Below, in pieces: positions 25,820 to 34,204 of a stretch of DNA of 64,000 nt. Within the stretch, counting starts at the first letter, position 1. Every line of letters begins with the position of its first letter. The notes under the pieces were generated by a model. The model had not been told where the DNA came from. It searched no databases and saw only the letters and a program-made list of their open reading frames with translations. The position numbers were made by a program, and so were the translations under genes. Source of the stretch: Aestuariibacter sp. (lineage in GTDB: Bacteria > Pseudomonadota > Gammaproteobacteria > Enterobacterales > Alteromonadaceae); contig CP051238.1 in NCBI GenBank assembly GCA_017794925.1, positions 1,515,953-1,579,952 on the forward strand, written 5' to 3'.

Positions 25820-26650
25820 GTGCTGGAGTTATCTAATAGCAGTGCCGCAGGGGAAGGGTTATGGCTGATTGTTTCTCGCGATCAAATAGTGGTACCGCAA
25901 GGCGGCGCCTCCATGCCACTGTTAACCTGGCAGTCTTTGCAATTTGTCCATCATTATAAAGACCAGGTCAGACAGCTCAATGCTGCCGACTTACCGCTGG
26001 ACGTGCCTTTATATGTGATTGACGTCTGCGCAGAGCAAATTTCTGAACCCGGATGGGAAACCATTTCTTTCAGACAGTTACTGGTCAATGAAACGCGCGT
26101 CGCCTACGAAGCGTTAGCCAGAGCATGGCAATACATTCATTTTTTACGCACCCACCGTTATTGCGGACAGTGCGGGTCGCCAACTCAGGCCATCGATTGG
26201 GAAATGGCCGTGCAGTGTCGACAATGCGGCCACCGCTGCTATCCGCGAGTGTCTCCTTGTACCATTGTGGCTATTTACCGTGGCGAGGAAATTTTGCTGG
26301 CTCGCAGTATCAGGCATCGCAATAGTGATATGTTTTCAATCATTGCCGGGTTTGTCGAAAGTGGTGAGAGCGTTGAGCAGGCGACGCACCGTGAGATACT
26401 CGAAGAAGTCGGTTTGAAAGTGAAAAACCTGGAATACTATGGCAGTCAGGCCTGGCCGTTCCCCCATTCCCTTATGATGGGGTACTTTGCCGAATATGAC
26501 AGCGGCGACATTGTTATTGACGAAAAAGAAATTGTTGAAGCGGATTGGTATCACATAGACAACCTGCCGACCACACCACCTACCATCTCCATTGCCGGAA
26601 AAATGGTCAATGATTTGGTCGAGCGATTGAAATCTCAGCGGTCTTCTTAA
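25820..26650 (+). CDS. nudC: NAD+ diphosphatase NudC
   Basis: The GTG at 25820 follows AGGAAG at proper spacing; a GTG at 25787 is less likely. The 276-residue protein has a zinc ribbon (Cys115, Cys118, Cys133, Cys136) and a complete Nudix box starting at Gly177 (GFVESGESVEQA, then REILEEVG). The NudC signature SQPWPFPxS appears as SQAWPFPHS, so the first Pro is replaced by Ala. NudC hydrolyses NADH and removes NAD caps from RNA 5' ends. It is divergent from rsd and convergent with the lrp-type gene. Confidence 0.95.
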   Translation: MLELSNSSAAGEGLWLIVSRDQIVVPQGGASMPLLTWQSLQFVHHYKDQVRQLNAADLPLDVPLYVIDVCAEQISEPGWETISFRQLLVNETRVAYEALARAWQYIHFLRTHRYCGQCGSPTQAIDWEMAVQCRQCGHRCYPRVSPCTIVAIYRGEEILLARSIRHRNSDMFSIIAGFVESGESVEQATHREILEEVGLKVKNLEYYGSQAWPFPHSLMMGYFAEYDSGDIVIDEKEIVEADWYHIDNLPTTPPTISIAGKMVNDLVERLKSQRSS

Positions 26651-26690
26651 AAAGGCCGCGGACTATAAGGGGAGTTGTCGGCGGCTTTTA
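26649..26690. terminator. Bidirectional hairpin between nudC and the Lrp-type gene
   Basis: AAAAG-CCGC (26650-26659, with a bulged G) pairs with GCGGCTTTT (26681-26689). The A-rich and T-rich flanks give a U-tract in either direction, which suits the convergent gene ends. It overlaps the last codons of the Lrp-type gene. Confidence 0.5.
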
Positions 26691-27127
26691 ACCTGATTTA
26701 ATACAATGGTCGTGTCGACTTTAGCGACCATTTCAATATCACCCAGCTTTTCTTTTACAAATCGATCGTAGCTTGCCAGATTACGGGTAGTCACGCTTAG
26801 CATGTAATCGTAACTGCCTGTCACAACAAAACACTCCTGAATTTCATTTAATTGCTCTACAGCGTGTTCAAATTTCGCTGCATTTTCTTTCGAGTTGCGT
26901 TGCAGTTGTACAAATACAAAGGCGGAAATGTCTATTCCTACCAAAGTGCGGTTTATTTCCGCAGTGTAGTGGTCGATAACACCGGCTTGTTCCAGCCTTT
27001 TTACTCTTCGCAAACAGGGAGTGGGTGACAAGTGCACTTTTTCTGCCAGTTCGGCATTGGTCATGCGTCCATCATGCTGCAATGCCCGCAGGATGGCTAA
27101 ATCTGTTTTATCCAGTGATATTGACAT
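26663..27127 (-). CDS. Lrp/AsnC family transcriptional regulator (KynR-like by context)
   Basis: A 154-residue Lrp/AsnC protein: N-terminal helix-turn-helix (LDKTDLAILRALQHDGRMTN, NAELAEKVHLSPTPCLRRVKRLE) and C-terminal RAM ligand domain (about 65-145; ECFVVTGSYDYMLSV). It is divergent from the operon of a PrnB/DUF1864 protein and a kynureninase-like enzyme. In Pseudomonas the kynurenine genes are controlled by KynR, also an Lrp/AsnC protein, so an aromatic amino-acid or kynurenine effector is a reasonable guess. ATTC...GAAT at 27168-27181 in the shared region is a possible site. Confidence 0.92.
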   Translation of the reverse strand: MSISLDKTDLAILRALQHDGRMTNAELAEKVHLSPTPCLRRVKRLEQAGVIDHYTAEINRTLVGIDISAFVFVQLQRNSKENAAKFEHAVEQLNEIQECFVVTGSYDYMLSVTTRNLASYDRFVKEKLGDIEMVAKVDTTIVLNQVKSRRQLPL

Positions 27128-27167
27128 AATCTGTTTTAAAGGTTTGGTTTCTTAGTGTAATCGGCCA

Positions 27168-27181
27168 ATTCTTTGTTGAAT
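27168..27181. promoter_or_regulatory. Possible Lrp-type binding dyad
   Basis: ATTCTTTGTTGAAT is a short AT-rich dyad in the 146 bases between the divergent Lrp-type and PrnB-like genes. GGCC at 27163 and 27195 bracket it. A -10-like TATACT lies at 27221-27226, but the nearest TTGACT (27202) is too close to be its -35. Weak evidence. Confidence 0.3.
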
Positions 27182-27273
27182 GATAGGTTAATATGGCCTA
27201 ATTGACTAGTCTGGGTCTTCTATACTATTGCCTTAATTTGCCCGTCGAAACAGCACAGGAAAGAGGCCGCATA

Positions 27274-28434
27274 ATGAGTACCCCACTGGTTAATGATTTT
27301 GATCACTGGATTCGAACCCGCTTTGTCGATATTAATACCGACTTAGAGGAGCGTTATTTCGCCCAGTCTCGCCGGGAAGATGTTTCTGGTCTGGGTGATG
27401 AGTTAAAAAGTACCCTGCTGGAAGAAAGCGGTGAATTCATCAGGCTGTTGTTAGGGGAAGGCAATACCGATGAGGGGTTCGACAGCGGCTTTGACTTGCT
27501 AGGAAACGTGGGGTTTGTGCTGGCAGCGTGCCGTCGCCACGAAATCGATGAACAGCACCCAACATTAAAAAATGCCTCGGCTCTGGCGATGCAGCTAGGC
27601 GCATCGCTGGGGGTCGTTCCTCGGTTTGCTTCTGCGCACCTTGAAACGCACAATCGGGCAATTAACGGCAAATATAAAACATTCACGCATTTGGAAGATG
27701 AGAAAATCTTTCTGGACTACAACACCAGGGGCGTGTTTGGTTTTGTTCGTGCATCAGAGGCCCTGTTGCATACCCTGCCACTTGGCATTTCTCACCCTGT
27801 CACACTGGACTTACTGAATGCAGCCAAGATTGCGCTTGAGCAGGTCGTGCAAAATAACACGGCATTGTTCAATGAGCTCGATGTAGACCGATTTTTCTAC
27901 AGTGTTCGCCCATATTACAAAACACATAAAGTAGGCCGACATGAGTACCGTGGCGCCAACGCGGGCGATTTTGCAGGCATCAACGTGATCGATTTGTTGC
28001 TCGGACTATGCCGCGGTGATGACCCCTATTATTCCCAGTTGTTGGTTGATAAGTTCTTGTTCATGAGGCCGGAAGAGCAGCTGACATTGCGCGACTGCAT
28101 GCGCAGAACCAGTTTAATGGACGCCTTTTTAAGCGTCACCGACGAAGAGCGCAGTGCAAGTTGGTTTAAACCACATTTACAAGCGTTTTTGGATGTGTGC
28201 GAGGCCCATGGCGAAACGGCGCGCCAGCATCATTCGCAGCTAATTTCACGATTTATCGAAAGCCCTGCTGCAAAGTACGAGTTAACTAAACGTCAGGATA
28301 TGACTGCCAGTGGGCCACCGTTGGAAGTACTGTTAGCAGCATTGCAGAAACTACACGATCTACGCACCGCTGCGCCACGGGAGGATATTCCTACCCGCTA
28401 CAACGACGTACAAACACTTAAAGGCTTTTTATAA
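27274..28434 (+). CDS. PrnB/DUF1864 family protein (IDO/TDO superfamily)
   Basis: The ATG at 27274 follows AGGAAAGAGG; the longer frame from 27202 has no such site. The 386-residue protein is a mostly helical member of the DUF1864 family, now named after PrnB of pyrrolnitrin synthesis, in the heme-dependent indoleamine/tryptophan 2,3-dioxygenase superfamily. The core block HKVGRHEYRGANAGDFAGIN, then LLLGLCRGDDPYY, LVDKFLFMRPEEQ and LRDCMRRTSLMDAF is the most family-like part. Histidines that could ligate heme occur near the C-terminus (RQHHSQLISRF), but I cannot name the ligand. The next gene is kynureninase-like, three bases on. The product is a candidate tryptophan- or indole-modifying hemoprotein. 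Confidence 0.82.
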   Translation: MSTPLVNDFDHWIRTRFVDINTDLEERYFAQSRREDVSGLGDELKSTLLEESGEFIRLLLGEGNTDEGFDSGFDLLGNVGFVLAACRRHEIDEQHPTLKNASALAMQLGASLGVVPRFASAHLETHNRAINGKYKTFTHLEDEKIFLDYNTRGVFGFVRASEALLHTLPLGISHPVTLDLLNAAKIALEQVVQNNTALFNELDVDRFFYSVRPYYKTHKVGRHEYRGANAGDFAGINVIDLLLGLCRGDDPYYSQLLVDKFLFMRPEEQLTLRDCMRRTSLMDAFLSVTDEERSASWFKPHLQAFLDVCEAHGETARQHHSQLISRFIESPAAKYELTKRQDMTASGPPLEVLLAALQKLHDLRTAAPREDIPTRYNDVQTLKGFL

Positions 28435-28437
28435 TTT

Positions 28438-29550
28438 ATGAGCATTCAGCACTTGTTTACCCAAAAAGACGGCATTTACTTATTGAATCACTCGGTGGGA
28501 TGTATGCCTGCCAGCACCCGGGCCATAGCCGAATCCCATTTTTTCGACGCATGGGAAAACGGCACGCCTGATCCATGGGCGCGTTGGTTTCCGGTGTTTG
28601 CACAATTTCAACAGAGTCTGGCCCGCCTGTTTAATACGGACGCCAGCCAGTTTTGCCCACAACAAAATGTGTCCAGTGGGTTAAGCAAGTTACTGAGTGC
28701 ATTCCCGCCGGCCAGTCAGAATAATGGCCGCAACGTGATCCTGATTTCTGAGAATGACTTCCCGTCTATCGGCTTTGTTATGCAGCAGGCCAAACATTCC
28801 GGTTATGAAATCCAGTTTATTAAGGATGATGAAGATGTGCTGGATACCGATACCTGGAAAACGCGTCTTACTGAGCGGGTGTATGCGGTGCTGATCACCC
28901 ATGGTCACTACAACTCAGGTAAGCTTGTGCCGGTAAAGGATGTGGTAAGTATTGCTCGTCAGCAGGGCGTAATGAGCATTGTGGACATTGCACAGACGGC
29001 GGGTGTTATTCCTATTGATTTCACTGACTGGCAGCCTGATGTCGTTGCAGGCTCATGTGTAAAGTGGCTATGCGGAGGGCCGGGAGCCGGCTTTTTATGG
29101 GTAAGTAAGCACATACTAGGCAACTTTGAGCCTGTAGATATTGGCTGGTTCTCTCATCAGAATCCATTTGAATTTAATATCCACAATTTTAAATACGCTG
29201 ACAGTGCACTGCGCTTCTGGGGTGGGACACCGTCTGTCTTGCCGTATGCGATTGCTAAAAACAGTATTGATCAAATGCGTGAAATTGGCGTAAAAAGCGT
29301 GCGTGAGCACAACGTTTTGTTAGCCAGAAAAGTCATCGATGCGTTACCTGCTTCCTGGCTGGTATCACCCGCAGAAGACGAATGCCGGACAGGTACTTTG
29401 GTGGTGAACCCGCCTAATCGCGATGAAGTAGAGGCGAGGCTAAACAAACTCAACGTACATTTTGACGTGCGAAAACGTGGCTTCAGGTTGTCGGCGCATA
29501 TTTATAATACGCCAGCGCAGATTGAGCAGGTTATTTCGGCGATGCTTTAG
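28438..29550 (+). CDS. Kynureninase-like PLP enzyme (aminotransferase class V)
   Basis: A 370-residue fold-type I PLP enzyme. VDIAQTAG holds the Asp that binds the pyridine nitrogen (Asp183), and SCVKWLCGGPGAGFLWVSK holds the Schiff-base Lys209; the latter closely resembles the kynureninase pattern YKYLNGGPG. NVSSGLSKLL (about 77-86) would hold the phosphate. Kynureninase cleaves kynurenine to anthranilate and alanine. The protein is shorter than typical kynureninase (about 415 residues), so a related hydrolase or desulfurase is possible. It starts three bases after the PrnB-like gene and is surely co-translated with it. No formamidase gene is nearby. Confidence 0.82.
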   Translation: MSIQHLFTQKDGIYLLNHSVGCMPASTRAIAESHFFDAWENGTPDPWARWFPVFAQFQQSLARLFNTDASQFCPQQNVSSGLSKLLSAFPPASQNNGRNVILISENDFPSIGFVMQQAKHSGYEIQFIKDDEDVLDTDTWKTRLTERVYAVLITHGHYNSGKLVPVKDVVSIARQQGVMSIVDIAQTAGVIPIDFTDWQPDVVAGSCVKWLCGGPGAGFLWVSKHILGNFEPVDIGWFSHQNPFEFNIHNFKYADSALRFWGGTPSVLPYAIAKNSIDQMREIGVKSVREHNVLLARKVIDALPASWLVSPAEDECRTGTLVVNPPNRDEVEARLNKLNVHFDVRKRGFRLSAHIYNTPAQIEQVISAML

Positions 29551-29589
29551 TCGCCGAAGAATAACAGCATTTGGCGAGTTTCAGGCAAT

Positions 29590-29611
29590 AAAAAACCTCG
29601 CCGAGGCGAGG
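29590..29611 (-). terminator. Intrinsic terminator oriented on the minus strand
   Basis: CCTCGCC (29596-29602) and GGCGAGG (29605-29611) form a strong hairpin with six A on its left, so only on the minus strand does it end in a U-tract. No annotated minus-strand gene precedes it; the nearest frame is the 25-codon one at 29650-29727. For the plus-strand operon a weaker dyad, TCGCC / GGCGA (29551-29577), follows the stop. Confidence 0.7.
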
Positions 29612-29649
29612 TCAGGAATGTTTTAGCGAGGGCCCGTAGACGAGCTTCT

Positions 29650-29727
29650 TTAATTTGTGAATGGAATGTTAACGTTAAGTTTGACATAAATCAAGTTAAT
29701 TCTTTCAATCACGCTCATCGATTTCAT
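29650..29727 (-). CDS. Possible small protein or leader peptide, 25 residues
   Basis: On the minus strand ATG at 29727 follows CAGGGGTAAAA, a good ribosome binding site, and opens 25 codons (beginning MKSMSVIERINLIYVKLN) to TAA at 29650. A strong minus-strand terminator lies 39 bases further. The frame overlaps the FNR-like box of the hemE region. I know no family and see no clear minus-strand promoter. It could also be part of a small RNA or chance. Confidence 0.22.
   Translation of the reverse strand: MKSMSVIERINLIYVKLNVNIPFTN
29681..29694. promoter_or_regulatory. FNR/Anr-type box upstream of hemE
   Basis: TTGACATAAATCAA matches the FNR/Anr consensus TTGAT-N4-ATCAA at nine of ten fixed positions. 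It lies about 80 bases upstream of the likely hemE transcription start, a spacing that class I FNR activation tolerates. Control of heme synthesis by oxygen is well known in proteobacteria. Confidence 0.6.
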
Positions 29728-29751
29728 TTTTACCCCTGAAATCGGAATTCT

Positions 29752-29760
29752 TGCTATACT
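29752..29760 (+). promoter_or_regulatory. Extended -10 promoter of hemE
   Basis: TGCTATACT is an extended -10 element (TGn plus TATACT), 42 bases before the hemE ATG. There is no good -35 at 17 bases, which fits an extended -10 or activator-dependent promoter. Confidence 0.5.
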
Positions 29761-29802
29761 CGCCGCCAATTTCAGTATCCATTTCAGTATTTGGGGATAA
29801 GC

Positions 29803-30894
29803 ATGGCAGATTCGAGCGGCACAGTTGAACGCCCAGCCTTAAAAAATGACCGTTACCTTCGCGCATTGTTAAAGCAACCGGTAGATATGACGCCGGTATG
29901 GATGATGCGTCAGGCTGGCCGTTATTTACCAGAATATAAAGCCACACGCGCCGAAGCCGGTGACTTTATGTCACTGTGCAAAAATGCTGAGCTGGCTTGC
30001 GAGGTCACTCTGCAGCCGCTGCGTCGTTTTCCGCTGGATGCTGCTATTTTATTTTCAGACATTCTGACTATTCCGGATGCGATGGGGCTCGGACTGTATT
30101 TTGAAACCGGCGAAGGTCCGCGTTTTAAAAATCCTATTGAAAGCAAGGCCGACGTCGACAAACTGGGTGTACCGGATCCAGAAGGTGAGCTTCAGTATGT
30201 CATGAACGCCGTGCGAACCATTCGTCGCGAACTGAAAGGTGACGTACCCTTAATTGGATTCTCAGGCAGTCCGTGGACACTGGCGACTTACATGGTGGAA
30301 GGCGGCTCAAGTAAAGCCTTTACCAAGATCAAGAAAATGGCCTTTAGCGAGCCTCAAACCCTGCACGCATTACTCTCAGTATTGGCTGATTCTGTAACGT
30401 CTTATCTGAACGCGCAAATTGCTGCCGGTGCTCAGTCAGTGATGATTTTTGACACCTGGGGCGGCGTGTTGTCTCCTCGTGATTACAAAGAATTCTCATT
30501 GCAGTACATGCATAAGATCGTTGATGGTCTTACACGTGAAAGCGAAGGCCGCAAAGTACCTGTTACGCTGTTTACTAAAAACGGCGGTATGTGGCTGGAA
30601 GCGATTGCAGCAACAGGCTGTGATGCGGTAGGCCTGGACTGGACCATTGATATTGCCGATGCGAAAGCGCGTGTCGGGGACAAAGTAGCACTGCAAGGTA
30701 ATATGGACCCATCAATGTTGTATGCCCAACCTGCACGCATTGAGCAGGAAGTGGCCGATATCCTGGCGGGATTCGGTGAAGGCACGGGGCATGTGTTTAA
30801 TCTTGGACACGGTATACATTTGGATGTGCCGCCTGAGCACGCCGGTGTGTTTGTTGAAGCGGTACACCGCCTGAGTAAGCCTTACCACAAGTAA
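29803..30894 (+). CDS. hemE: Uroporphyrinogen decarboxylase
   Basis: The ATG at 29803 follows GGGGATAAGC; the in-frame TTG at 29791 is rejected. The 363-residue protein has the signature [15 protein letters not shown], the [12 protein letters not shown] segment with the catalytic Asp, and [17 protein letters not shown], plus the C-terminal LGHGI. It converts uroporphyrinogen III to coproporphyrinogen III in heme synthesis in the cytoplasm. It is transcribed alone and probably under an FNR-type box at 29681. The other heme gene in the window is hemH at 44113. Confidence 0.98.
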   Translation: MADSSGTVERPALKNDRYLRALLKQPVDMTPVWMMRQAGRYLPEYKATRAEAGDFMSLCKNAELACEVTLQPLRRFPLDAAILFSDILTIPDAMGLGLYFETGEGPRFKNPIESKADVDKLGVPDPEGELQYVMNAVRTIRRELKGDVPLIGFSGSPWTLATYMVEGGSSKAFTKIKKMAFSEPQTLHALLSVLADSVTSYLNAQIAAGAQSVMIFDTWGGVLSPRDYKEFSLQYMHKIVDGLTRESEGRKVPVTLFTKNGGMWLEAIAATGCDAVGLDWTIDIADAKARVGDKVALQGNMDPSMLYAQPARIEQEVADILAGFGEGTGHVFNLGHGIHLDVPPEHAGVFVEAVHRLSKPYHK

Positions 30895-30913
30895 TTCTGC
30901 AGGTGGTGTCTGA

Positions 30914-30944
30914 GGCGTAGCGACGTATTATACAAAGCTACGCC
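30914..30944. terminator. Inverted repeat between hemE and queG
   Basis: GGCGTAGC (30914-30921) and GCTACGCC (30937-30944) are perfect complements with a 15-base loop, placed exactly between two convergent genes. There is no U-tract, so this is at best a weak or factor-dependent terminator. Confidence 0.4.
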
Positions 30945-30945
30945 A

Positions 30946-32100
30946 TCAGGCGTCGCGTGGTAACCCTTTTTCTATCGTTCTCACCAGCCTGCTGATCTGG
31001 CGCGGTCGGTTAAGCTCTGCATTGGCTTTGCTATGCTGTTGTCTTTCCAGCGCCCATTCGACATGAGGCCTTAAAACCTCGCATGCGCCTGGCAACGCCC
31101 CTTCCAGTAATTCGATATACTGCTCACTGTACCCTGCGTTACCCATTGCTACGCTGATATTTCGACGCCACTTTGTATAGCCTATGCGGCGAATCGGTGA
31201 GCCTTCTGTATTGCTTAAAAAGGTGTGTTCATCCCAACGAAACAGCGCTGCAAGGCTTTGGCCGTGTAATACTTCCCTAGGGTGAAAGTCAGTTTCTTCG
31301 GTTATCGACGCATAGCGATTCCAGGGACAAATTAACTGGCAGTCGTCGCAACCGTATATACGGTTTCCCATGGCTTCTCGTAACTCGACAGGGATCACCC
31401 CGTCGAATTCAATGGTGAGATAAGAAATGCAGCGTCGGGCATCCACCACATAGGGGGCCACGATTGCCTGAGTTGGGCAGATAGTCATGCAGGCGGTACA
31501 AGTACCACAATGTTCTTCGGAAGTGGGTTCGTCGACAGGCAGAGGCAGATTTATAAACAGCTCGCCCAGAAAAAACCACGAACCAGCTCGCTTGTTTAAG
31601 GTCAGGCTGTGCTTTCCCGTCCAGCCGATACCGGCTTTTTGGGCGATTGCATGCTCCAGTACTGGTGCCGAATCCACAAACGGACGGTATTGAGTGTCAG
31701 CCAGCTCAGACTGAATTTTGTCCCCCAGTTTTTTTAATTTATTGCGCAGCACTTTATGATAATCACGGCCAAGCGCATAACGGGAGACATAGCCAATGTC
31801 GGGATTCTTCAGGTGTTTGGCGAAGGAGGCGTCGGGGGGCAGATAATCCATGCGAACCGAGATAACCCGCACTGTTCCGGGCACCAGTTCTGCGGGGCGA
31901 GCGCGTTTCATGCCGTGGCTTGCCATAAAGCTCATATCGCCGTGATACTGATTATCCAGCCATGTTTGCAAAGCCGCTTCGTGCTGACTCAGATCAATAT
32001 CGCTAATACCAACCTGCTGAAACCCTAGCGCATTGGCCCAAGCCTTGATATCGTCTACCAAATTGTAAAGATCTATCGATTGTAACTCGGACATGTACAC
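30946..32100 (-). CDS. queG: Epoxyqueuosine reductase QueG
   Basis: A 384-residue cobalamin-dependent iron-sulfur enzyme that makes the last step of queuosine on tRNA. It has the N-terminal GFQQVGISD segment, SRYALGRDYHKV, the catalytic Asp region RPFVDSAPVLEHAIAQKAG, and two 4Fe-4S motifs: CGTCTACMTICP and, near residue 255, CDDCQLICPWN with an earlier Cys in RRCISY. The ATG at 32100 or the second at 32094 can be the start. Its start codon abuts that of nnr on the other strand. Confidence 0.96.
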   Translation of the reverse strand: MYMSELQSIDLYNLVDDIKAWANALGFQQVGISDIDLSQHEAALQTWLDNQYHGDMSFMASHGMKRARPAELVPGTVRVISVRMDYLPPDASFAKHLKNPDIGYVSRYALGRDYHKVLRNKLKKLGDKIQSELADTQYRPFVDSAPVLEHAIAQKAGIGWTGKHSLTLNKRAGSWFFLGELFINLPLPVDEPTSEEHCGTCTACMTICPTQAIVAPYVVDARRCISYLTIEFDGVIPVELREAMGNRIYGCDDCQLICPWNRYASITEETDFHPREVLHGQSLAALFRWDEHTFLSNTEGSPIRRIGYTKWRRNISVAMGNAGYSEQYIELLEGALPGACEVLRPHVEWALERQQHSKANAELNRPRQISRLVRTIEKGLPRDA

Positions 32101-33600
32101 ATGCTAGATACCCAACTCATCGACAGCTTACCATATAAACTGTATCGCGCCGACCAGGTCCGCGAAAATGAACGTACAGCGGCCGAAAAGGCCGGTGTGG
32201 AAATGTTTACTTTAATGGAGCGAGCCGGCAAAGCGGTATTCCATCAGTCACAATTACTGTTGCCCAATACCGATGTGTATCTGGTTTTAGTGGGGCAAGG
32301 AAATAACGCGGGTGACGGTTATATAACGGCAATCAACGCGAAAAAGGCCGGCAAGCATGTATTACTGTGCGCTATTGAGCCGCATCGAATTCTTGAAGGC
32401 GATGCGGGTATCGCTCAGCAAAAGTGGCTGGATGCAGGCGGAAAGATAGAGCCATTCAAAGCTGATTACCTCAGCAAGTGTGGATTGGTTATCGATGCCC
32501 TGTTGGGAACGGGGATTAACAGCTATATCCGAAATGAATTTGCAGACGTGATCGATGCCGTGAATAAGGCCGGTAAACCGGTTGTGAGTATCGATGTGCC
32601 ATCGGGACTCGATGCCAACACGGGGCAGTCACTTGGACGCTGTATTGAAGCGGATGTCACAGTGACGTTTGTCGGTATCAAACCCGGATTGACAACCGGT
32701 GCAGGAAAACAGTCGTGTGGCACGCTGGTCTTCGATGATTTAGGCATTGGCAAACCCTTTGTTGAACTGGCGCGATCTTCGGGTTCACTACTTAATATAG
32801 AGCAATTTAAGGGGCTGGCGCCTCGCGATGTGCACAGCCATAAAGGTACCTATGGCCGCTTACTGTGTATTGGAGGTAACCGCGGCACAGCTGGCGCAAT
32901 TCGACTTGCGGGCGAAGCGGCACTGCGCTCAGGCGCGGGGCTGGTTAAAGTGTTCTGTCATGAAGGTTCAACAGTCCAGGTGAGCGCAGGACGCCCTGAA
33001 CTAATGGTAACTTGCGATGACTTGCATGAAGCACTGGACTGGGCGTCATGTGTAGTCATTGGGCCGGGCTTAGGTCAGGATGACTGGGCCCTTGCCGCAT
33101 TTGAGTTGGCCATGAAGCACTGCCAGACTCATCCGAAACCCATGGTTATTGATGCGGATGCGCTTAATTTACTTAGTAAACATGCGCTGTCGTATTCCAT
33201 TACTGACTGTATTCTTACTCCGCATGCGGGCGAAGCCGCACGCTTACTGAATATGACAGTAGACGAAGTGGAAGCCGATCGTTTCAACAGCGTTAAACAG
33301 TGCGCGCAGCGATTCCATGCCACCTGTGTGTTAAAGGGTGCGGGAACGATTATTGATAACGAGACCAAAACCTGGGTGTGTCAGCATGGCAACCCGGGTA
33401 TGGCCACCGCTGGTATGGGGGATGTATTAAGTGGTATTCTTGGGGCTTTGCTTGCGCAGGGGCTGAGTAAAGACATTGCCACCAAATACGGTGTGTCTAT
33501 TCATGCTAAAGCCGGTGATGAAGTGGCGCGTTTGTATGGTGAACGCGGTATGGTTGCCAGTGATTTGTTTGAATCTGTGCGGGCGCTCATCAATCAGTAA
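32101..33600 (+). CDS. nnr: Bifunctional NAD(P)H-hydrate epimerase/dehydratase
   Basis: A 499-residue repair enzyme for damaged NAD(P)H. The N-terminal YjeF_N epimerase domain (about 1-220) contains GQGNNAGDGYI and SIDVPSGLDANTG; the C-terminal dehydratase domain (about 230-499) has the ribokinase-like GPGLGQDDWA, VIDADALNLL and TAGMGDVLSGILGALLAQG. It heads the tsaE-amiB-mutL-miaA-hfq-hfl gene row. It has no visible ribosome binding site because its ATG directly joins queG on the other strand, so each gene's promoter must lie inside the other. Confidence 0.96.
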   Translation: MLDTQLIDSLPYKLYRADQVRENERTAAEKAGVEMFTLMERAGKAVFHQSQLLLPNTDVYLVLVGQGNNAGDGYITAINAKKAGKHVLLCAIEPHRILEGDAGIAQQKWLDAGGKIEPFKADYLSKCGLVIDALLGTGINSYIRNEFADVIDAVNKAGKPVVSIDVPSGLDANTGQSLGRCIEADVTVTFVGIKPGLTTGAGKQSCGTLVFDDLGIGKPFVELARSSGSLLNIEQFKGLAPRDVHSHKGTYGRLLCIGGNRGTAGAIRLAGEAALRSGAGLVKVFCHEGSTVQVSAGRPELMVTCDDLHEALDWASCVVIGPGLGQDDWALAAFELAMKHCQTHPKPMVIDADALNLLSKHALSYSITDCILTPHAGEAARLLNMTVDEVEADRFNSVKQCAQRFHATCVLKGAGTIIDNETKTWVCQHGNPGMATAGMGDVLSGILGALLAQGLSKDIATKYGVSIHAKAGDEVARLYGERGMVASDLFESVRALINQ

Positions 33601-33640
33601 CAGGCGTGTGTGCACGCCGCATAGGAAGTAAAAACAAGCT

Positions 33641-34123
33641 ATGACCACGGCACATGGTGATTTTTATGCAGCAAGTGAAGACGATACGGCGAAACTGGCT
33701 GCTGATTTGGCTTCGGCAACAACCTCGCAGTTAGCGAAAGGCGTAATCATCTATCTGCAAGGCGACTTGGGTGCAGGAAAGACCACGTTCAGCCGTTACT
33801 TTATTCGCGCGCTCGGCCATTCAGGCAACGTTAAGAGTCCTACCTATACGCTGGTGGAGCCTTACGAATTAGGCAAGTTAACGCTGTACCATTTTGATTT
33901 GTACCGTTTAGCGGATCCGGAAGAGCTTGAGTTTATGGGGATTCGCGATTATTTCGATACCAACCAAATCTGTTTGATTGAATGGCCGCAAAATGGGGGC
34001 CAGAACTTGGCACCAGCGGATTTAGTGATTAGTATAGAATCAAGTGATACAGGACGTCGTTTCAGTGTGAATGCAGATTCGCAAACGGGACAAGCGATTT
34101 TGCAAAAGTGTAAACGCATATAA
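33641..34123 (+). CDS. tsaE: tRNA t6A synthesis ATPase TsaE
   Basis: A 160-residue P-loop ATPase with Walker [13 protein letters not shown] (about residues 45-56), [11 protein letters not shown] and [18 protein letters not shown]. TsaE works with TsaD and TsaB to make N6-threonylcarbamoyladenosine at position 37 of ANN-reading tRNAs. It lies between nnr and amiB, the normal gammaproteobacterial order. Confidence 0.97.
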   Translation: MTTAHGDFYAASEDDTAKLAADLASATTSQLAKGVIIYLQGDLGAGKTTFSRYFIRALGHSGNVKSPTYTLVEPYELGKLTLYHFDLYRLADPEELEFMGIRDYFDTNQICLIEWPQNGGQNLAPADLVISIESSDTGRRFSVNADSQTGQAILQKCKRI

Positions 34124-34204
34124 ATGTCAGCAAGTGCGCTGGCCTGACGCTGTACCCACAGGATTATACAGCCTGATAACTACAAATGATGACCAGGGCT
34201 TGTC

